Below are positions 44,061-56,720 of a DNA stretch of 64,000 nt, one piece after another (position 1 is the stretch's first letter; each line of letters opens with the position of its first letter). The stretch covers positions 226,537,008 through 226,601,007 of the forward strand of contig VDFB02373365.1 in the NCBI GenBank assembly GCA_007258455.2, given 5' to 3'. Source of the stretch: Sequoia sempervirens. Taxonomy: Eukaryota > Streptophyta > Pinopsida > Cupressales > Cupressaceae. The notes beneath the pieces are model-generated. The model was given only the letters and a program-made list of their open reading frames with translations, had not been told where the DNA came from and ran no database searches. Made by a program: the position numbers and the translations under genes.

Positions 44061-46055
44061 TGTTAGAACTGTAAAAATCTGGTGTTTATACATGAGTTTT
44101 CATTCATAAATTTCCTGATTTGGTCCTACCGTATGCATTTTTCATCAATTTTTTTCCATATTGTCTCATTGAATCAATCGAGTTGTGCATTTTTCATGTC
44201 TGGATCCATATCGGCATTGGTTCATTCTTTTCTCCCTGATCAATTCTACATTTTTCCGCTTACATGAGTTTGTATTGCCTATCGGCAAGACTCATTTAAT
44301 GTCACAAAAATTGAAGTTTGTATGCAGGTGGCATTTGGCAGGACTTCTATATTGTCACAGCGATTGGTTTTCTCCTTCAGGCTATCAGTGAGACATTTTT
44401 GTGGTTGTGGCGATAGTGGGATATTCTATCAGCATATGTTGTGGCTATCGGGGTAGTGTCTCACTGAGTTCTGTATGTCTCCCTGACTTGTGCACATGGA
44501 ACGGTTCATCGGCATGAGTCAGATGGTTGGGCTAACATCTTGCTGATTTCAAAATGTCTCAGCGATGGGTGCACTTTGGGATCCCTTCGGCGTATGTTAT
44601 GATCTGCAGCGGGAGGTCTTGGCAAGTTTCATTTGTCTCACTGATGATGCAAACGCTTTCTTCAAAATGACTTTCAGTAAAACTATGATGGCTTCAACGA
44701 AGGGTCATAACGAATGGGTCGGGTCTTGCCAACAGGTAATGATGGCTTTTGGCGAAGGTTCTATTTTCTCTTAGCGAATGGGTATATGCTTGGGGTGCTT
44801 CAGTAAAACATGGTGCATTCTATAAGAGGTCCCCCCGACATTGCTTTGTCTTGCTGATAATACACATGGGCACTTTGTTGGCATAAGAACTTCCATGTCT
44901 TGGCAAATGGAAAACAAATGGGGCCTTGCGGTATAACAAAGTGTGATCTGCATGATGTCTCCCCAATGTCGCAGGGTATGGGCAAAATACAAGTGCAGGG
45001 GATGAAGCGTTTGAATTGCCTTTGGCAGGATGATATGTTTTGTCTTGCCGACTATCACTGGTAAAAATTAGAATTTCAAAATGCTGGGCCGACATGTTTC
45101 TACTAGGATGACCATTGCTTGCCAGCTCGATTAGAGCCCGAATTTTGTGTTGGGCTGACATGTGATCTCAATTTGTTATTTTCTTCAAATGCTTGTGTAT
45201 AAATAGGCATTTTACAATTGTAAAAGGAGAGATTTTTTAGAGGAGCTATTAGTTATTTGATATACAATAGGAAATTTCTAATGGATACAGTACTATAGAT
45301 TCATCAGATCAGAGACTATGATGCATGTTTTCAAATTGGAGGTAATTATGAAAGTCAATTGGCGTTGCTACACATTTTTGGTCTCAATTATCTGTTGAAT
45401 TTGATGAAATTATGGCTAAGCTGTCTCCAAGATGGACTATTTATGGTTGTTTAAATTGATATGACAAGTTTGTATTTGATTTATCAGTGCATGTTTGCTG
45501 TACTTTTGTGATTGATTGATCGGTTCTTTCAAAGTAAAGACTAAATCCTTTTAGTTGATCACAGTAATCAGAGAGATTCAATTGGATTATTCAAGTAGAG
45601 CTTAGTAGTCACAGTTTTGCATGTTTATACAAGTTGTAAACATAATATATGCCAAATAATTTGAGTTTTCCCCAGAGAGTGTTGCTCATTTGATTTCATT
45701 TGACTCTGCATACCCAATAAGGCATTGGTCTCTGCATTTTATCATTTTGAGTTCATTCATTTTCTTTATATCTTTTAAAGTTGAGCATTTTAGAATCTAG
45801 ACCAAAGTATTGTTACCATTTGAATTATAATTGTTCACTCCCATCTTCCATTGTGAACAAGTTGTGAACAAGTTGTTATAAGAAGATTGATTACAAGTTA
45901 AGTATGCATTATTCAAAGAGGTACACCCACCCAGGTTTTGCAGCACCTAAAGAGTAGAAGGTTGAATTCTTCCAACCTTGTCTATTACCCTGAGGCATAT
46001 CAAGAGATTGGAAGCCTCTTGAGGCATCTTGCTTGCATTTTTGAGAGATAAAAAA
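44061..46055 (+). repeat. Element C 5' LTR
   Basis: Starts TGTTAGAACTGTAAAAATC and ends near AGATAAAAAAT just before the PBS. TATA box at 45198-45205. The first 1 kb contains scattered GTCTC(A/G)CCGA-like motifs in both orientations. Confidence 0.9.
45198..45205 (+). promoter_or_regulatory. TATA box of element C 5' LTR
   Basis: TATAAATA; equivalent site in the 3' LTR at 53972-53979. Confidence 0.65.
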
Positions 46056-46056
46056 T

Positions 46057-46073
46057 TGGCGACTTTGCTAGGG
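46057..46073 (+). other. Element C primer-binding site
   Basis: TGGCGACTTTGCTAGGG directly after the 5' LTR. This type of PBS, reported for Ogre elements as complementary to tRNA-Arg, differs from that of A and B. A second similar phrase (AGACTCTGCTGGGA) lies at 46120-46133. Confidence 0.75.
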
Positions 46074-46213
46074 AACAATCAGAATCAAGGCCTTAATCAT
46101 AGAGTCAAAAAAAATTGCACAGACTCTGCTGGGAATAAAAAGCATCAAACTATTTTCTCATTTTTTGATAAAAGAGAGTGGCATCTCTGACAGAAATTTT
46201 GCAGCTGTTCATC

Positions 46214-48531
46214 ATGAATGGAAGAAGATCTCAGTACAGGGGAGGTCATAATAGAGCTCCTGCTGGTAGCAGTAAGTGGACACATAAATATGATAGAGCT
46301 GATAAGGGAAAATGAATAAATGAGGATATGTGTCTGACAGACAAAGATAAGACATCAAGAGCACATAATTGTTTTGATACATGGAGAGATGATTCAAGTA
46401 GAGAACTTTATACCCCTAAAGATCAAAGAAATCCCTTCCCTTGTATTGATCCTCAAAAATAGGCTGAGTTTGAAGCTACACTTGAGTCTGAACGAATTAG
46501 AATTCAGCATGAATATGATCAGAAGATGGAAAATGATCAAAACCAGATTAATGAGAATGTGATTTCTCAAACTGATTATGAGTCTTTCACTTATGAGAAG
46601 TCAAGGCACGGTTTGAATCTCAGAAAAAGGAGAGAGAAGAATAGGAAAAGCCCCGGATGATACAAGCAATGAAAGAATTTGAATTGCAAAAAAATCAAAA
46701 CATTGCTTAGATAGTTGATCGCCCCCCAAAGTATGTGCCACCTCATAAGCAAGGAAATCATGGTGCAGGGCCTTCTGGTCCACCTATATCTCCTCACCAT
46801 TAGATGAGAAATCATCACAAGTAGCCAAATCATCCACCTCATATCCCCACATAGCATACAAATGTGCATCCACCTCCTCGTCAGCATCACATCCCTTAGC
46901 ATAATGCCCAATACAATAATCCTATGCATCAGTATCAATATCCACCTATCCCTCCCCCTCACCAATATGCAACAATGATCAGGCAGTTTGATTTGGCAGG
47001 GTTCAATCCATGCCCTTACCCTGTGGATAGCAGCTGGAGATGTCTAGTTCCTAAGTTTACAGGGAGCAATGATGTCACTGCTGAAGAACATCTAAGGAAT
47101 TTCAATGTGTTCATTAAAGACATAGGTATGCCACATGAAGATTTGCATATAAGGTTGTTTATGATGTCACTTATTGAAGATGCCAAGGATTGGTTTAATA
47201 GCTTGCCAGTGTATTCAATTAATTCTCTTCAAGCATTCTAAGATCGATTCCTAAAGCAATATGGGAATCTAAATGCACCAGATGCAACTCTTCATGAATT
47301 GATGCGAGTTCAAAAAAATCAAAATGACTCAGTTTATGATTTCAACCAAAAATTCAATAAATTACATACTAAAGTACCTCCTAGATCAAGGTTGCCAAAT
47401 TCTGTAGCTTTAAGTGTTTATTTAAATGCATTTGATCCCAAAACAAGGTTCGAACTAAGAAATAGATTTCCAAGAGATCTGGCTGAAGCACAAAAGATAG
47501 CATTGACAATTGAAAATAGCAGGAAGGCTGCTAGTATAACTAATAAAAGAGACAATCCGAGGCTTCCTCAGCAAAGCAATAATTATCAGTACAGACAAGA
47601 AAATACATACATAAATGAGAATAGGAATGAAAGGATGAGATTGTATGATATGCCTTAAAATACAAACTGGAAAGATGGGAAACCTATATCAGCTAGGTCC
47701 ATAAATAAAGACACTCCTGACCCATTGAGCAAGAAAGGAACTTACATGGTGAGTAATAATTACTTTTGTGAAGTTTGTAATTAGCCACATTCTCCAGACT
47801 ATTGTGTTCTAGCTGAAAGAATGCAAGAACAAGGAATGATGATGGATGGAGAGGATCACACGGTGTATTTGACTTCAAATATTTTTCACCATGTTGAGGA
47901 AAGAAGTTCATCTTCAGAGGATGAAGGCTATGAATATGATGTTTCCAATCAGAAGTATAATGTCCATATGGCTGAATAGCATATCTTTTATGATTCTGAT
48001 GAAGATTACATGAAGCCCCATCCTATTGAGGCACCTGCTCAGTGTAATGTAAGGAGACTCACTGAAGATGAAATAGAAAGAATAACTGTTGCTGCAGTTG
48101 AGAAAGCCAAAAGTCAATACTAGTTGAGAAATAGAAAAGTAAATGAGCTAGATGGAGTTCCTGGGGGAATTTTTATAAAAGATCAAAAGGAAACACATGA
48201 AACTGTAAAGAAGCCAGAAAACAAGCAGCATGATAAAATTGAACAAAAGCCAGTCCAAAAGCATAAAGTTGAAGAATTACACAAGGAAATGAAAAAGTCT
48301 GATCAGCCTAGTAAAAAAGAAAAAGAAGAAAGCAAAGGAGAAACGCCAGTACTAAAGAAGACTGTTAAGACAGAGAGCTCCTCTTTTGACTTCACACAGG
48401 TGTTATCCCAGGTAAAAATGTTTTTTCCACTACTTGAATTGATGAAAATTAAGGAGTACAGAGATAATGTTGTTCAATTGATTACAAATGGGAATGAAAA
48501 ACATATGAATTCTAAAGAAGTGAATAGGTAG
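46214..48531 (+). pseudogene. Element C Gag
   Basis: Starts MNGRRSQYRGGHNRAPAGSS at 46214. After an acidic stretch and a frameshift near 46650 comes a His/Pro/Asn-rich linker, then the capsid at 46924-47658 (FDLAGFNPCPYPVDSSWRC, PKFTGSNDVTAEEHLRNFNV, DWFNSLP, FLKQYG). This matches the retrotransposon Gag fold. A possible knuckle lies at 47765-47815 (FCEVCN, SPDYCV), incomplete. The C-terminal part, 48124-48531, is very Lys/Glu-rich (KKPENKQHDKIEQKPVQKHK). Several stops, for example at 47239, 47656 and 48121. Confidence 0.88.
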
Positions 48532-48574
48532 GAAAAGATAAATAATTCAAAATTATGTTTAGGTGATGTTTTAA

Positions 48575-48949
48575 CACCCCCCCACAAGTGGGTCCTTTCT
48601 TCACCACATTGCTTATAAACAATAAATTGCTGAGGAACTACATGATAGATTATGGTGCTGCTATAAACATTATCCCAGTCGGAGTAATGAAGCAACTTGG
48701 CATGTGGTTTGATACATGTGAAGGGAAGTGCTATGTAATGGATAACAGACCTATACCTATGGTGGGCATTATGAGAGGTGTTGAAATCAAACTGGCTATT
48801 TATCCACATGTGGCTTATAATATAGACATAATAGTCATTGATACTCCTCAATTCAGGATGCTTTTGTCACGACAGTGGACATCAGCTGTTGGTGGAAACA
48901 TTCAATTTGATTTGTCTTATGCTACTATTCCAGTAAATGGCAAGAAGTG
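48575..48949 (+). pseudogene. Element C aspartic protease
   Basis: The frame at 48588-48949 reads NYMIDYGAAINIIPVGVMKQ, where the D-x-GAA box is the protease active site (with Tyr at the middle position where Ser or Thr is usual). It continues with DIIVIDTPQFRMLLSRQW, the second beta-hairpin region. A frameshift separates it from gag. It would process the polyprotein. Confidence 0.8.
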
Positions 48950-49119
48950 AAGTTATAAAGGGAGCCAAGAATAAACCAACTTGTTGATTATGTTCCTCAT
49001 GATCAAATTAATTGTTTTTGTGATGTTGATCTAGTGAGTTTTAAAATAGAACCAACTCAGCCATAATTAATTAATAGTGATCCAATTAAGAAACATGTTG
49101 CACATAATTGCAATGGCAT

Positions 49120-49582
49120 ATGGAAGATGTATTTCAATGGAGCTTGCAGTCAAGAGGGTAATGGAGCTGGGATTGTATTTGTTTCACCTGGAGGTATTAA
49201 TTTTAAGTATTCTTTTATGTTAGCATTTGAATGTACAAACAATGTGGCAGAGTATGAAGCTTTATTAACAGGCTTGAACATAGTTGTGAAACACAAGAAT
49301 AAGTTGCTGGCTGTTTTGGGCGATTCTGAGTTGGTTGTTTCACAAATCAAATCAAAATATGCAGCAAAACACAAAAGATTAAAACAATATAGGAATTTTG
49401 TATGGGATACAATTGAATTGTTTGATGCATTTTCAATTGAATGGATTGACAGATCAAAGAACATAATGGCTGATTTCTTAGCAAATGTGGCGCTCAAAAG
49501 AGATGACATTACACTAGCTGGGGTATCAAAGATTGAGTTCAAAGCAAGGCCTGTTGTTCCTAATAATGTTTATAGTTGGTAG
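49120..49582 (+). pseudogene. Element C archaeal-type RNase H placed between protease and RT
   Basis: The frame from 49127 reads YFNGACSQEGNGAGIVF, NNVAEYEALLTGL, VLGDSELVVSQIKSKY and RSKNIMADFLAN. Catalytic positions fall at residues 4, 42, 66 and 116, exactly the spacing of the element A aRH, but residue 4 is Asn instead of Asp. In A and B this domain sits between RNase H and integrase; here it precedes RT, and a conventional RNase H still follows RT at 50985-51158. It would remove RNA from RNA:DNA hybrids. The Asp to Asn change predicts an inactive copy. Confidence 0.9.
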
Positions 49583-51158
49583 GTCTTCAATGATGATGCT
49601 GATCTTTTGAAGTTTCTTCATTGTATTGATCAGTATGAAGCCCAGGAAATTGATTTCAATGCTTTTGTTGAAGAAGTTGATGGGAAGCAAACAGTGTTTG
49701 GAAAAGAAATATTGTAGCTCAAAACAAATAAGCTTCCTAAAGGATTAGTGGCACTAGAAAGGGTGTATAATGAAAATGATTGGTCCCTTATGAAGCAAAC
49801 ACTAGTCAGAAAGGAAGATGTTGAAGAGATTAACTTGGGGACTGAAATAACACCAAGAAAAGTGTACATAGGCAAGAAGATAAGCCCTACAATCAGAAGA
49901 ATGCTGATAGAGTTGCTGAGAAAATACAAGCATGTTTTTGCTTGGTCTTATGAAGATCTAAAAGCATACAGGGAAGATTTATTTCCGCATAAAATACCAT
50001 TGAGGCCAGACACCAAGCCTTTTAGATAGAAGCAAAGGCCTATAAATCCAACACTAGAGCCTAAGATGTAGGAAGAATTGACAAAGCTTAGAGATGGAGG
50101 AATTATCAAACCAATCAGGCACTCAACATGGGTTTCGAATTTGGTTCGTGTAAGAAAGAAGAATGGTGATATCAGATTATGTGTTGATTTCAGAAATCTG
50201 AACATGGCATCTCTCAAGGATAATTATCCTTTACCCAACATGGAGGCAATATTGCATAAGGTGACAGGGTGTGAACTGTTGTCCATGATGGATGGGTTTT
50301 CTGGATACAATCAGGTTAAAGTCAAAGAATCTGAGCAATACAAGACAACATTTACAACCCCTTGGGGAACATATGTATACATAAGAATTCCTTTTGGTCT
50401 CACTAATGCTAGAGTTACTTTCTAAAGAGCCATGGATGTAGCATTTGCTGATTTGATTAATGTTATCATGGTGGTGTATCAAGATGACTTGACTGCTTAT
50501 TCGAAGAAGGCTGAAGATCATGTGCGACATCTTGAAAAGGTATTTATTAAAGCTCTTGAATATGGTATTAGTTTAAATCCAAAGAAATGTCATTTTGCAA
50601 TCACAGAGGGTAAGCTCTTGGGGCATATTGTTTCAAAAGAGGGAATTAGAATAGATCCTGAGAGGGTGGAAGCTATTGATAAAATTCTTATTCCCAAAAC
50701 TTTCAAGGAAATACAATCTTTCTTTGGACAAATTAATTTTGTTAGAAGATTCGTTTCTAACTTTGCTGAGATCATTAATCCCATATCTAAAATGTTGAAG
50801 AAAGGACAAAAAATGGAGTGGACTGTAGAAGCCTTGGAAGCTTTTGTATCCATCAAACAAGCTATCAAGGAGGTTCCTATTCTCAAATCTCTGGATTTTT
50901 GCAAAGCCTTTTCAAATATTTTCATTCACCTCAATGCACACTATTGCTGCTGTTATGTTACAAAAAAATGAGGATGGTTATGAACAACCTGTGTCATTCT
51001 TCAGTAAGTCATTACAGGGGTCTGAATTAAAGTATGATATAATGGAAAAGCAGGCATTTGCACTAGTGAAAGCTATAAAATCTTTCAGGCCATATCTTGT
51101 TGGAGCAAAGGTGGTTACTTATGTGCCTCATGCAGCAGTCAAGGATATTCTGACATAG
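49583..51158 (+). pseudogene. Element C reverse transcriptase and RNase H
   Basis: Linker 49583-49930, then RT: HVFAWSYEDLKAY, DGGIIKPIRHSTWVSNLV, LCVDFRNLNMASLKDNYPLP, LLSMMDGFSGYNQVKV, TPWGTYVYIRIPFGLTNA. The catalytic box is YQDD at 50477-50488. NPKKCHF, GKLLGHIVSKEGIRIDPERV and IQSFFGQINFVRRF follow. After a frameshift near 50950 the conventional RNase H reads AAVMLQKNEDGYEQPVSFFS and EKQAFALVKAIKSFRPYL. Stops at 50027, 50069, 50423 and 51157. Confidence 0.93.
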
Positions 51159-52594
51159 TCTGAAGTAACAGGTAAAAGATGCAAATGGATCAACAAAATC
51201 CAAGAGTTTGACATGGAGGTACAAATTACTAAACTGGTAAGAGGTCAAGGCTTGGCCAAGTTGATGACAGAAGTGAATATTGAAGCAAACCAAATTTGTA
51301 ATGTAGAAGAAAATGCAGTTGCAAGCATTGAGCATACTTTATGGTATGCATATATCATGCATTATCTAAAATACATGAAGTGTCTAGAGGAAATGAATGA
51401 TAGATAGAAAAGAACATTGAAGTTGCAGGCATCTAAATATGTTTTCACGGATGGAGATCTATTTTGGAAGAACAGGGATGGTATACTATTGTTATGTCTG
51501 GATGAATTTCAAGCTAAACATGTTTTGAGTGAAATGCACAAAGGGGTTTGTGGAGGACATTACTCAGCAAAGATGGCTGTGCATAAAATTCTCAGGGTAG
51601 GCTATTATTAGCCTAAGATTTTTAATGACTCTTTTGCATATGTGAGAAAATGTGAAGCCTGCTAGAAGTTCTCTGGAAAGTTGAAGTATCAGGGTGCTCT
51701 GCCACTTCAACCCTTGCGGGTTGATGCTCCTTTCCATCAATGGGGAATTGATTTCATTGGAGAGATACAGAAAAGGTCAAGCGGAGGACACAAGTGGATA
51801 TTGGTTACCACTGATTATTTTACAAAGTGGGTGGAGGCAATCCCAACCAAGCAGGCTACAAGTAAAGTTGTAACAAATTTCTTGATGGATAACATTATCA
51901 CCAGATTTGGTACACCATTGAGGATAATCACAAATAATGGGATGTGTTTTAGGTTAGATGAATTCAAAGGTTTTTGTGATAAGTATGGCATTACTATTTC
52001 TTATGCGGCTCCTTATCATCCACAAGCCAATGGTCAAGCAGAGTCCAGCAATAAGAGTCTCTTGAAGATTATAAAGAGGATGCTAGGACAAAATAAGAAG
52101 GCTTGGCATTCAAAGTTAAAGTTCGTTGCGTGGGATAATAGGGTCACTATGAAAAAGGCAATTGGAAAGTCCCCATTTGAATTGGTGTATGGAGCACAAG
52201 CCAAGATGCCACTGCAGAATTTGTTACCAGTCTACAAGTTTGTCCTTCAGGAAGATGTGGAAGTTCCTGAGCCCATGGAAGATAGAATGGAGCAACTTGT
52301 TGAACTAGATGAAGTAAGGAGAGAGGCCCAAAGTCAAAACATAAAGTTACAGGCACAAATGAAGTATCTATTTGACAAGAAGGCAAAGAATAGAAAATTT
52401 GAAGAAAATGACTTGGTGTTGATGTGGAATGCAAGGTGTCAGAAGAAAGGAAAGCATGGTAAATTTGAAGCCTTGTGGCTAGGACCTTTTGTTGTTGTTG
52501 GAAAGAAGGGTGAAGACTCATACTATCTATAGAATATGGTTGGTGAAGATCAGGAATTTCCTGTTCATGGGCAATTCTTGAAGCAATTTTTCTC
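51159..52594 (+). pseudogene. Element C integrase
   Basis: Zinc domain at 51417-51675: EMHKGVCGGHYSAKMAVHKI then CEAC with stops. The core frame from 51681 has Asp24 (WGIDFIGEI), Asn85 where the second Asp is expected (IITNNGMCF) and Glu121 (QANGQAESSNK), giving the DX35E spacing with D to N at the second site. The C-terminal domain reads FEENDLVLMWNARCQ and ALWLGPFVVVGKKG, ending at 52593 (QFLKQFFS). It lacks a chromodomain, as expected for Tat elements. It would insert element cDNA; this copy should be inactive. Confidence 0.92.
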
Positions 52595-52834
52595 TTGAGC
52601 AACATAGAGGATTAAGGGTTGCTAGTGCATGGACAACTCTTGTGTATCCTCTTTAAAATTATTTTCCATGCACAATAGTTTAGGGTTTTGTATTTATCTC
52701 CACTCTGCATTCATTTCCATTGCCATTCAATTCCATTGTTGCTCACTGGTTCTTCATTTTGTGTCTGGTCTGCTCACCCAATATTTTGGATCCTTCCAAT
52801 GATCTTACTATCATTCATCCCCAGATAGAGCCAC
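52595..52834 (+). other. Element C 3' untranslated spacer
   Basis: 240 non-coding bases between the integrase stop and the 3' LTR. No strong polypurine tract is visible; CCCAGATAGAGCCAC before the LTR is at best a degraded one. Confidence 0.6.
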
Positions 52835-54826
52835 TATTGGAACTATAAAAATCTGGTGTTTATACATGAGTTTTCATTCATAAATTTTCTGATTTGGTCC
52901 TACCGTGTGCATTTTTCATCTATTGTTTTCCATATTGTCCCATTGAATCAATCGAGTTGTGCATTTTTTTATGTTTAGATCCATATCGGCATTGGTTCAT
53001 TCTTGTCTCCCCGATCAATTCTGCATTTTTCTGCTTGCATGAGTCTATATTTCCTATCGGTAAGACTCATTTAATGTCACAACGATTGAAGTTTGTATGC
53101 AGGTGGTGTTCGGTAGGAATTTTGTATTGTCACAGTGACTGGTTTTCTCCTTTGAGCTATTAGCGAGACATTTCTGTGGTTGTGGCAATAGTGGGATCTT
53201 CTATTGGCATATGTTGTGGCTATCGGGGTGGTGTCTCACCAAGTTTTGTATGTCTCCCCGACTTGTGCACATGGAATGGTTCGTCGACATGAGTCAGATG
53301 GTCAGGCTAATGTCTTGCCAATTTCAAAATGTCTCAACGATGGGTGCACTTTGGGATCCCTTCGACGTATGTTATGATCTACAGCGAGAGGCCTTGGCGA
53401 GTTTCATTTGTCTCACTAACGATGCAAATGCTTTCTTCAAAATGACTTTCGGTAAGACTATGATGGCTTCAGCGAAGGGTCATAACGAATGGGTCAGGTC
53501 TCACCGAAAGGTAACGATGGCTTTCGGTGAAGGTTCTATTTTCTCTTGGTGAACGGGTATATGCTCGGGGCGCTTCAGTAAAACATGGTGCATTCTATAA
53601 GAGGTCCCCCCTGACATTGCTTTGTCTTTCCGATAATACACATGGGAACTTTGTTGGCATAAGAACTGCCATGTCTTGGCGAATGGAAAACAAATGGGGC
53701 CTTGTGGTATAACAAAGTGTGATCTGCATGATGTCTCCCCGATGTCGCAGGGTCTGGGTGAAATACAAGTGCAAGGGATGAAGTGTTTGAATTGCCTTCG
53801 GCAGGACGATATGTTTTGTCTTTTCAACTATCATTGGTAAAAAATAGAATTTCAAAATGTTAAGCCGACATGTTTCTGCTTGGATGACCGTTGCTTGCCA
53901 ACTCGATTGGAGCCCAAATTTTGTGTTGGGCCGACATGTGATCTCAATTTGTTATTTTCTTCAAATGCTTGTATAAATAGGCATTTTACAATTGTAAAAG
54001 GAGAGATTTTTTAGAGTTATTAGTTATTTGATATACAGTAGGCAATTTCTAATGGATATAGTACTATAGATTCATCAGATCAAAGACTATGATGCATGTT
54101 TTCAAATTGGAGGTAATTATGAAAGTCAATTGACATTGCTGCACATGTTTGGTCTCAGTTATCTGTTGAATTTGATGAAAGTATGGATAAGTTTTCTCCA
54201 AGATGGACTCTTTCTGGTTGTTTAAATTGATATGACAAGTTTGTATTCAATTTATTAGTGCACATTTGTTGTACTTGTGTGATTGATTGATTGGTTCTTT
54301 CAAAGTAAAGACTAAATCCTTTTATTTAATCATAGTAATCAAAGAGATTCAATTGGATTATTCAAGTAGAGCTTAGTAGTCACAGTTTTGCATGTTTATA
54401 CAAGTTGTAAACAAAATATATGCCAGATAATTTAAGTTTTCCCAAGAGAGTGTTGCTCATTTGATTTCATTTGACTCCACATACCCAATAAGGCACTGGT
54501 CTCTACATTTTATCATTTTGAATTCATTCATTTTCTTTATATCTTTTAAAGTTGAGCATTTTAGAATCTAGACCAGAGTATTGTTACCATTTGAATTATA
54601 ATTGTTCACTCCCATCTGCCATTGTGAACAAGTTGTGAACAAGTTGTTATAAGAAGATTTATTACAAGTTAAGTCTGCATTATTCAGAGAGGTACACCCA
54701 CCCAAGTTTTGCAGCATCTAAAGAGTAGAAGGTTGAATTCTTTCAACCTTGTCTATTACCCTAAAGTGTATCAAGAGATTGGCAGCCTCTTGAGGCATCG
54801 TTCCTATGTTTTTGAGCCAGATAACA
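52835..54826 (+). repeat. Element C 3' LTR
   Basis: Starts TATTGGAACTATAAAAATC (terminal TG mutated to TA), ends AGATAACA, and is collinear with 44061-46055. TATA box at 53972-53979. Confidence 0.92.
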
Positions 54827-54831
54827 GACAA

Positions 54832-56720
54832 CAAGCCTATCAATAGGCCCTAGCAACACAACAATGACAAGCTATCTTAGTAGCACAAAAAGAAACCTTA
54901 GCACAACAATAATAACAAAAACAAAAACAAGTAGCCTTAGTAGCTTAGCAAGCAGCCTTAGCACAAAAACAACATCAAGCTCAACAAGCAACCTTACCAC
55001 AACAAGAACATCAAGCTCAACAAGAATCTTTACAAAACAACATCAAGCTTAAAAAGCAGCCTTAGCACAACAAGTAGCTTCATTAGCACACCAACAACAA
55101 TAGGCCCAACAACAAGCCTTACTAGCTCAACAGTATGCCCAACAATAGCAACAAGGTTCCTATTATCCTCACTTGAACATTGTCAATCCAAATGCATTGG
55201 GAACATATACATCAATACCCCAATCACCTTCATAGAATCTCACACCACCATACACCCCATACAACTCATCTGTCATCCCACCATATGTTTCTCCACCCAA
55301 CCCGCAAGATGATTTAACATCATAATTTAAAGCACTCACTATAAATGTAGGACCTTCGCATGGGAAGGAAAAGAAACCCCATACACGTAACTTGTGTCCC
55401 TATCCATTTGATCAAAACATAGCAATGGTACCATTTCTCATGGTTTTGAAATCCCCAAAATTAAAAAATACAAAGGGAGAGGAAGTATTGTGGACCATAT
55501 CAAATAATTTAATGTCATGTGCATGGAGGTAGCTTATAATAATTCTTATCTAATGTGCCTCTTCCTTTGAAGTTTAATAGGTCCTGCTATGGATTGGTTT
55601 TCTCATCTGCCTGCTAGTATCAAAAATTTCCAAGAAATTACTGATAAATTCATCAATCATTTCTCCTTCAATATTGACATGGATGTCAATCTAGAAGAAT
55701 TATACACTCTTTGACAAAACCAAGAGGAAAATTTTGCTAATTTCTTACAACGATGGAGACAGAGAGCTAGTAAAAGCAAGTGGCCTCTTCCTGATGAACA
55801 ACAATTGGGAATCATCATAGCCAATCTAGATCCAAATCTATCATTCCACTTGAAAATGTAGTGCATCATATCTTATGATGAGCTTTTCCCTAGAGCCCTT
55901 AACATCAAGAGAGCCCTAATATCATAGGGAAACACTCAAGCTTACAAAGAAAACCATCCCTCAACTAGTTCAAATGAGAAACCTTGTGTATGGGTAAAGA
56001 ACAAAAACATAACAAATAATGGTTTGGTAGATGCTAAGGTAATCCTAAGTGCTCCTAGGCCTAATAAAAATCAAGTTTCTAACATTCAACCAACTATGCA
56101 ACAAACAACACCTCCTCAGAATAATCACATCAATAACACCAATATGCAACAAAGGTGAACCGCTAATAGGAACAACTATCCCAAACATAAGTACACATAG
56201 CTATCAGAACCTATCAAAGAAATCATAAAGAAGTTGGTCGAGTCAAATATGATAGCACTTCCCAACTTTGAAAACTACCAAGAGCCACAAGAGAAACCAT
56301 CCTGGTACAATGAGAACGATCTCTGTGACTTTCACAAAATCAAAGGACATAAAAAGAAAACTGCATGAAACTAAAGAATATCATTCAAGATCTCATAGAA
56401 AATGATACCATATCTTTTGAGGTACCAGTTGGGAATAAGGATCTTAAGATATATAAGAACCCTATTCCAAATCATAACAAAGCAAACAACAGTAGCAAAG
56501 CTAAGGATTACACAAATGTGCAACATGCCTATTCCAATGTAGTTGCCTCCTATGATAGTGTTATTACTATTGTCCCCATCAAAGGAGCTAGTATGGAATG
56601 TGGAGTCACAACACAACATGGAAAAATAACCATTGAAGGAGTCCCATCTCAATCTAGGACACAACCTACTTTTCCCACATCTAATCCTATCAAGTACAAT
56701 CTTCTAGAATAGCTTAAGTA
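54832..56720 (+). pseudogene. Element B Gag, C-terminal part
   Basis: Resumes the Gln/Ala array (54832-55150, with many TAG/TAA in place of CAG/CAA). The capsid follows (NLCPYPFDQNIAMVPF, AMDWFSHLPASIKNFQEI, LQRWRQRASKSKWPLPDEQQ) with frameshifts near 55440 and 55530. The knuckle region is DFHKIKGH (about 56330-56360), after which a frameshift leads into the frame 56365-56712 (MKLKNIIQDLIENDTISFEV), collinear with A residues MRLKNIIQDLIDQRIINVEQ. Strongly decayed. Confidence 0.88.

Larger units (their letters stand above)
44061..54826 (+). mobile_element. Element C: Tat-type retrotransposon with aRH before RT, 10.8 kb
   Basis: Flanked by CACAA (44056-44060) and GACAA (54827-54831), a duplication with one mismatch inside the B gag Gln array. 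The LTRs are about 1.99 kb each. The PBS TGGCGACTTTGCTAGGG (46057) resembles the TGGCGACT-type PBS of Ogre elements. Order: gag, protease, aRH, RT, RNase H, integrase. The LTRs differ at roughly 10% of sites over the first 340 bases, mostly by transitions. Stops and frameshifts make it inactive. Confidence 0.93.

Noticed and set aside
44100..45060. CRISPR-like or satellite array
   Set aside because: The motif copies are degenerate, irregularly spaced and lie inside an LTR; no constant repeat-spacer periodicity.
49150..49542. Minus-strand 130-codon frame
   Set aside because: Antisense of the element C aRH domain, whose catalytic motifs are clear on the plus strand.
52147..52605. Minus-strand 152-codon frame
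   Set aside because: It lies opposite the element C integrase, which is conserved; no domain or homologue visible on the minus strand.
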